From: Planctomycetota bacterium
GTDB lineage: Bacteria; Planctomycetota; SKW154
NCBI GenBank assembly: GCA_026418755.1
Contig: JAOAAR010000011.1
Span: 1 to 15,708 of the forward strand
DNA length: 15,708 nucleotides
Direction of reading: 5' to 3'
Shown: one piece after another, positions 12,673 through 15,708 of the stretch
How the letters are laid out: the number at the start of each line of letters is the position of its first letter
Numbering within the stretch: the first letter of the stretch is position 1
Position numbers and translations under genes: made by a program
Notes under the pieces: generated by a model
What the model was told of the DNA's origin: nothing
The model's input: the letters and a program-made list of their open reading frames with translations, nothing else
Databases searched by the model: none

Positions 12673-15249
12673 ATGAAAAAAGACTCGTCGGTTATCATTC
12701 TGTTAACAATTCTTTTCTGCATCGGGCTTTCTGCACAAGAGCCATCTGCTCCTGGAGGCAGGGTTGCGAAGCGTTTTAAGGACTACGACAAGAACGGTGA
12801 CGGCAAACTCACATCGGATGAAGTCCCAAACAAAAGGCTCTTTGAGCGGCTCGACAAAAACCGTGACGGCGTAGTTACTCAAGAGGAAGTACAGGATTAC
12901 ATCACAAGTCGAAGAAAAGAAAGAGCGGGGGCATTAGATGGTGCTCAGGCGGATAAAACGGGTTCACGCTCATTTCCGCAACTCCAGTATTTTAAGGATT
13001 TCGTCTGCGGCACAAAAGATGTGAACGGCAACTGGATGCACGGCACGGAGACGATGCGCCTTGTAGCGCACAAAGGAAAATTGTTCGCTGCTATGGGGTT
13101 CTGGATGGACATACCGTATCTGAAGCCGAAGGGCGAGCGCCCCTGGACAGGTTCGCAGGTTCTTGTAAAAGAATCTGCAGACGGACAATGGAGAGTTGAT
13201 GCCAATTTTGGCGAAAATTCCGTCCGAGTCGATGCGATGGAATCGCTTATCTTCACAACAGACAGCAGCGGGAAAAAACTCGAGAAACCTGTCACGCTCC
13301 TTGTCGCCTGTCCCAGCGATGTCGGCTTGGATAAAAAGTCTTATCCTCAGGTATGGGTCCGCGACGATGAAACAGGAAAGTGGTCAAGGACTCAAATTGT
13401 CGAGGTGGAAAAAAGGGCATCGTCTGTCCGTTCTGTTTGCACACATATTGACAGAGTGACGGGCGTTCACCACATATTTGCGGGTGTGACAGGACAGATT
13501 CATCGCGGGGTTTACGACCCCGATGTTGAAGGAAAATTGCGCTGGGTAGCAGAACCTGAACTAACAGGTTTTGGTCGTGTTATGGCGTTTGCAGAATGTA
13601 ACAGCGTCCTCTATGCATCGACAGGAACAAAGAAACAAGAGGACGGAAGTGTAAAAGGAGGAATATACAAAAGAATCGACGGCAAGGAGCCAAAATGGGA
13701 ACTCGTATGGCAGTGGGAGCACATTGAACTCGAAAGCGGTGATGAAGCGAATATTCTGCGTGGGTTGACGAAGTTGCGGACTCTTGAAGGACGAGAAGTC
13801 CTTATCGGAACGCATAGAGGCACTGTTTATCGCATAGAGCCACAAGAAGATGGTCAGCACAAGATTGTAAAAGAACTCGACATTAAAGAGTATTTCGCAA
13901 AAGTCTGGGGGCTCGATTCCTATAAGGGTCCTACTCTCACCGCATACAACCGTTGCGTTCCGTTCAAGAACCCTATGAACGGTGAGGAAGTACTTCTTTT
14001 GGGAACCTGGGTGAAACATCCGGATTATCCTGAACCACCCCATTCCGGGGCCTACTTCTTGATAAGGCGTCCTTCTGGTTCCTATGAACATCAACTTATC
14101 TACGACTTCTCGAATCCCCCGGAAAAGGGGAAGGAAATCGAAGCAACACGCACCATTGAAATCTCTCCTTTTCCTGAGGATGAAGGAAAAGTGCTCTATT
14201 TTGGTGGTTATGATTGCGCTGGCAGGGAAAGCCACAACACCGCTTGGATATACAAAGGACGAATGGGGGAGATTCAGAAACCAGAAAACATAATCCTTTT
14301 CTCTTGGGATGGGCTTGACAGGTCCGTTCTCGAGGAACTCCTTGCAACAAAAAGACTGCCGAACAGCATCGAACTCATTAAAGAAGGCTCTTATCAGGAG
14401 ATTGACATTTATGAACACTCAACGGTGACGAAACCAAGCCACGCAGTCATCCTTACAGGGCTTGAGCCGAAGACCACTGGCGTGATAAACAACAGAGTCT
14501 TCAAGCCAATTCCCGAAGGCTATACAATTTTTGAGAGACTGAGAGAACACTTCGGAAAAGAGAACATAAAAACGATTTTCGTAGCCTCAAAGGTGGCGAA
14601 TGTAGGCGGAAGGGGGCCGGAAGAAGCGAAAGAATGGTTGAAACAGAAAAAACTTCTGAATGAGCAGAAATTGAGAAAGAAAAGGAAAGATGTTCCTGAA
14701 GGCGCAGATGATACTTATGAGGACCAGATAGAAGGGGAGCCGTTTTATCTTACCCGCAAAAATCTCGATGTTTTTGACAGCGAGCAACGCGAAGCGAGCG
14801 AAACAGGTGAACTCTGTCTCAAATATCTTGAACAGGTGAAAAGTTCAAACTTTTTCGCATTCTTCCACTTCGCAGACCCTGACCACGCAGGGCATAAATA
14901 CGGAAGGAACAGTCAAGAATATCGAGATGCGGCGGTTCTTTGTGATGAGTGGCTCGGGAAAATTGTCAAATGGTTGAAAGACCAGAATCTTTACGAAAAA
15001 ACGCTCATTTATGTCACAACAGACCACGGCTTCGACAAGGACGCAAAAAGCCACAATTATGCGCCTCATTGCTGGCTCGTAACAAACGACAAAGCGGTAA
15101 ACCACGGAGGTACTCTATACGATATCCCTGCAACTATATTGGTGCGCCTCGGAGTGGATTTGGAAAATTTGACTCCCAAAATCGTTGGAAGACCACTTAT
15201 AGTCGAAAAGTTGCCCACAGTCACAAAAGAAGAGTTTAAATCTCCATAA
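12673..15249 (+). CDS. Secreted EF-hand plus type I phosphodiesterase (alkaline phosphatase superfamily) protein
   Basis: An 858-residue exported protein. The ATG at 12673 follows AAGGAGG by 9 bases and starts the signal peptide (MKKDSSVIILLTILFCIGLSA, cut probably after Ala21). Two EF-hand loops follow, DKNGDGKLTSDE (39-50) and DKNRDGVVTQEE (61-72), which should bind calcium. Residues of about 95-535 are beta-rich and propeller-like, with no family I can name. The C-terminal third is a phosphodiesterase/nucleotide pyrophosphatase-like domain: metal ligand Asp546 (SWDGLD), probable nucleophile Thr586 (TKPSH), Asp737 and His741 (DHAGH), Asp784-His785 (TTDHGF) and His811 (NHGG). All metal positions of the superfamily are present, so it is likely an active two-metal hydrolase outside the cytoplasmic membrane. 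The substrate (nucleotide, lipid or other phosphoester) is unknown. It is a single gene, divergent from rpsM. Confidence 0.85.
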   Translation: MKKDSSVIILLTILFCIGLSAQEPSAPGGRVAKRFKDYDKNGDGKLTSDEVPNKRLFERLDKNRDGVVTQEEVQDYITSRRKERAGALDGAQADKTGSRSFPQLQYFKDFVCGTKDVNGNWMHGTETMRLVAHKGKLFAAMGFWMDIPYLKPKGERPWTGSQVLVKESADGQWRVDANFGENSVRVDAMESLIFTTDSSGKKLEKPVTLLVACPSDVGLDKKSYPQVWVRDDETGKWSRTQIVEVEKRASSVRSVCTHIDRVTGVHHIFAGVTGQIHRGVYDPDVEGKLRWVAEPELTGFGRVMAFAECNSVLYASTGTKKQEDGSVKGGIYKRIDGKEPKWELVWQWEHIELESGDEANILRGLTKLRTLEGREVLIGTHRGTVYRIEPQEDGQHKIVKELDIKEYFAKVWGLDSYKGPTLTAYNRCVPFKNPMNGEEVLLLGTWVKHPDYPEPPHSGAYFLIRRPSGSYEHQLIYDFSNPPEKGKEIEATRTIEISPFPEDEGKVLYFGGYDCAGRESHNTAWIYKGRMGEIQKPENIILFSWDGLDRSVLEELLATKRLPNSIELIKEGSYQEIDIYEHSTVTKPSHAVILTGLEPKTTGVINNRVFKPIPEGYTIFERLREHFGKENIKTIFVASKVANVGGRGPEEAKEWLKQKKLLNEQKLRKKRKDVPEGADDTYEDQIEGEPFYLTRKNLDVFDSEQREASETGELCLKYLEQVKSSNFFAFFHFADPDHAGHKYGRNSQEYRDAAVLCDEWLGKIVKWLKDQNLYEKTLIYVTTDHGFDKDAKSHNYAPHCWLVTNDKAVNHGGTLYDIPATILVRLGVDLENLTPKIVGRPLIVEKLPTVTKEEFKSP

Positions 15250-15437
15250 GAGTGCCATAAACCTTTATTTTCTCAACGAACTTTCTTGAGCACCTATCCT
15301 GTGTAGAGGACACCACGAAAAGTGCACCTTCAGGGTTGGAGGTGAACCTGAAACTATGCGCCACTACTCCTAAGCGCATCATACAGGGTGCGACTTTTTG
15401 ATGCGGTTAAAAAGCGAAAATGAAAACAACGCCCTCT

Positions 15438-15707
15438 TTACTCAAGCCACTCTGAATAGACAAACCCTCTATGACCTGTAAGTGTGTGAAGAAGTTTCCC
15501 TGTCTGCGCATCCCAGATTCTGATTGTCTCGTCCTCACTCGTGGAAGCAAGCAATTTACCATGAGGGCTGAATGCGACAGAACGGGTCGCCCCTGTATGC
15601 CCCTCCGGTTTGCGCAACAGTTCCCCTCTTTCAGGATTCCAAAGACGGACAGTTCTGTCGTTGCCCACTGTTGCAAGCACTTTTCCGTCTGGGCTGAAGG
15701 ATTGCTC
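15438..15707 (-). CDS. WD40-repeat protein, C-terminal end (5' part outside window)
   Basis: The frame is open to the right edge, so only the last 89 residues are seen. They hold the end of one WD40 blade (FSPDGKVLATVGNDRTVRLW) and one complete blade (SVAFSPHGKLLASTSEDETI, then RIWD), followed by TLTGHRGFVYSEWLE and a stop. WD40 propellers bind proteins; bacterial ones often sit behind kinase or other signalling domains, which could lie outside the window. The protein stops where the next blade would normally begin (GH...VYS), so the end is either the closing strand of the propeller or a truncation. No further WD text appears in the other frames downstream. Confidence 0.82.
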   Translation of the reverse strand, partial: EQSFSPDGKVLATVGNDRTVRLWNPERGELLRKPEGHTGATRSVAFSPHGKLLASTSEDETIRIWDAQTGKLLHTLTGHRGFVYSEWLE

Positions 15708-15708
15708 G

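Noticed and set aside
13561..14418. A 285-residue open frame on the minus strand
   Set aside because: It lies entirely antisense inside the EF-hand/phosphodiesterase gene, has low-complexity Phe/Ser-rich text and no ribosome site or family resemblance.
15375..15405. Inverted repeat CGCATCA / TGATGCG between the phosphodiesterase and WD40 genes
   Set aside because: A 7-bp stem with a 17-base loop and no T run on either side; a second hairpin at 15329-15352 has the same fault.

Overview
The window looks like a piece of bacterial chromosome, probably from a planctomycete or a related lineage; this is an inference from gene families, not a phylogeny. The evidence is a set of secreted proteins of a planctomycete flavour: a lipoprotein with prenyltransferase/squalene-oxidase-type repeats, a HEAT-repeat protein, a secreted EF-hand plus phosphodiesterase fusion, a WD40 protein, and a type IV pilin-like prepilin. 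G+C is intermediate. Shine-Dalgarno sites are strong (GGAGG-like), and several true starts are GTG or TTG, or lie inside a longer open frame.

Layout. (1) Positions 3-611 (+) hold the 3' end of argininosuccinate lyase, convergent with an MFS exporter at 623-1942 (-). (2) Positions 2076-6662 (-) hold four genes, in transcription order: a GFTLIE prepilin with a near-perfect sigma70 promoter, a PilT-like ATPase, a HEAT-repeat exported protein whose ribosome site overlaps the pilT stop codon, and the repeat lipoprotein. The prepilin promoter carries five copies of a TGT[CA]A box at 11-12 bp intervals, a layout like a Pho box. (3) Positions 6948-11484 (+) hold pmbA/tldE, tldD and, 29 bp later, an A+T-rich DUF262-HNH (GmrSD-like) protein, probably a defence nuclease. 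(4) Positions 11585-12392 (-) hold rpsM-rpsK alone under their own promoter, without the usual rpmJ, rpsD, rpoA or rplQ. (5) Positions 12673-15249 (+) hold the EF-hand/phosphodiesterase protein. (6) Positions 15438-15707 (-) hold the 3' end of a WD40 protein that leaves the window.

How the genes may work together. The prepilin, PilT-like ATPase and two exported repeat proteins may form a cell-surface module; no PilB, PilC, PilQ or PilD is in view. TldE and TldD form the known heterodimeric metalloprotease. The DUF262 gene sits as a likely horizontally acquired cargo at the end of the tld unit and convergent with rpsK, with no clear terminator between them.

No gene-free stretch exceeds 300 bases. 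The longest are 6663-6947 (two divergent promoters and the box array) and 12393-12672 (the rpsM promoter and a plus-strand terminator; nothing recognised in 12516-12660). In 15250-15437 only weak inverted repeats are visible. I see no tRNA, rRNA, CRISPR array or insertion sequence.
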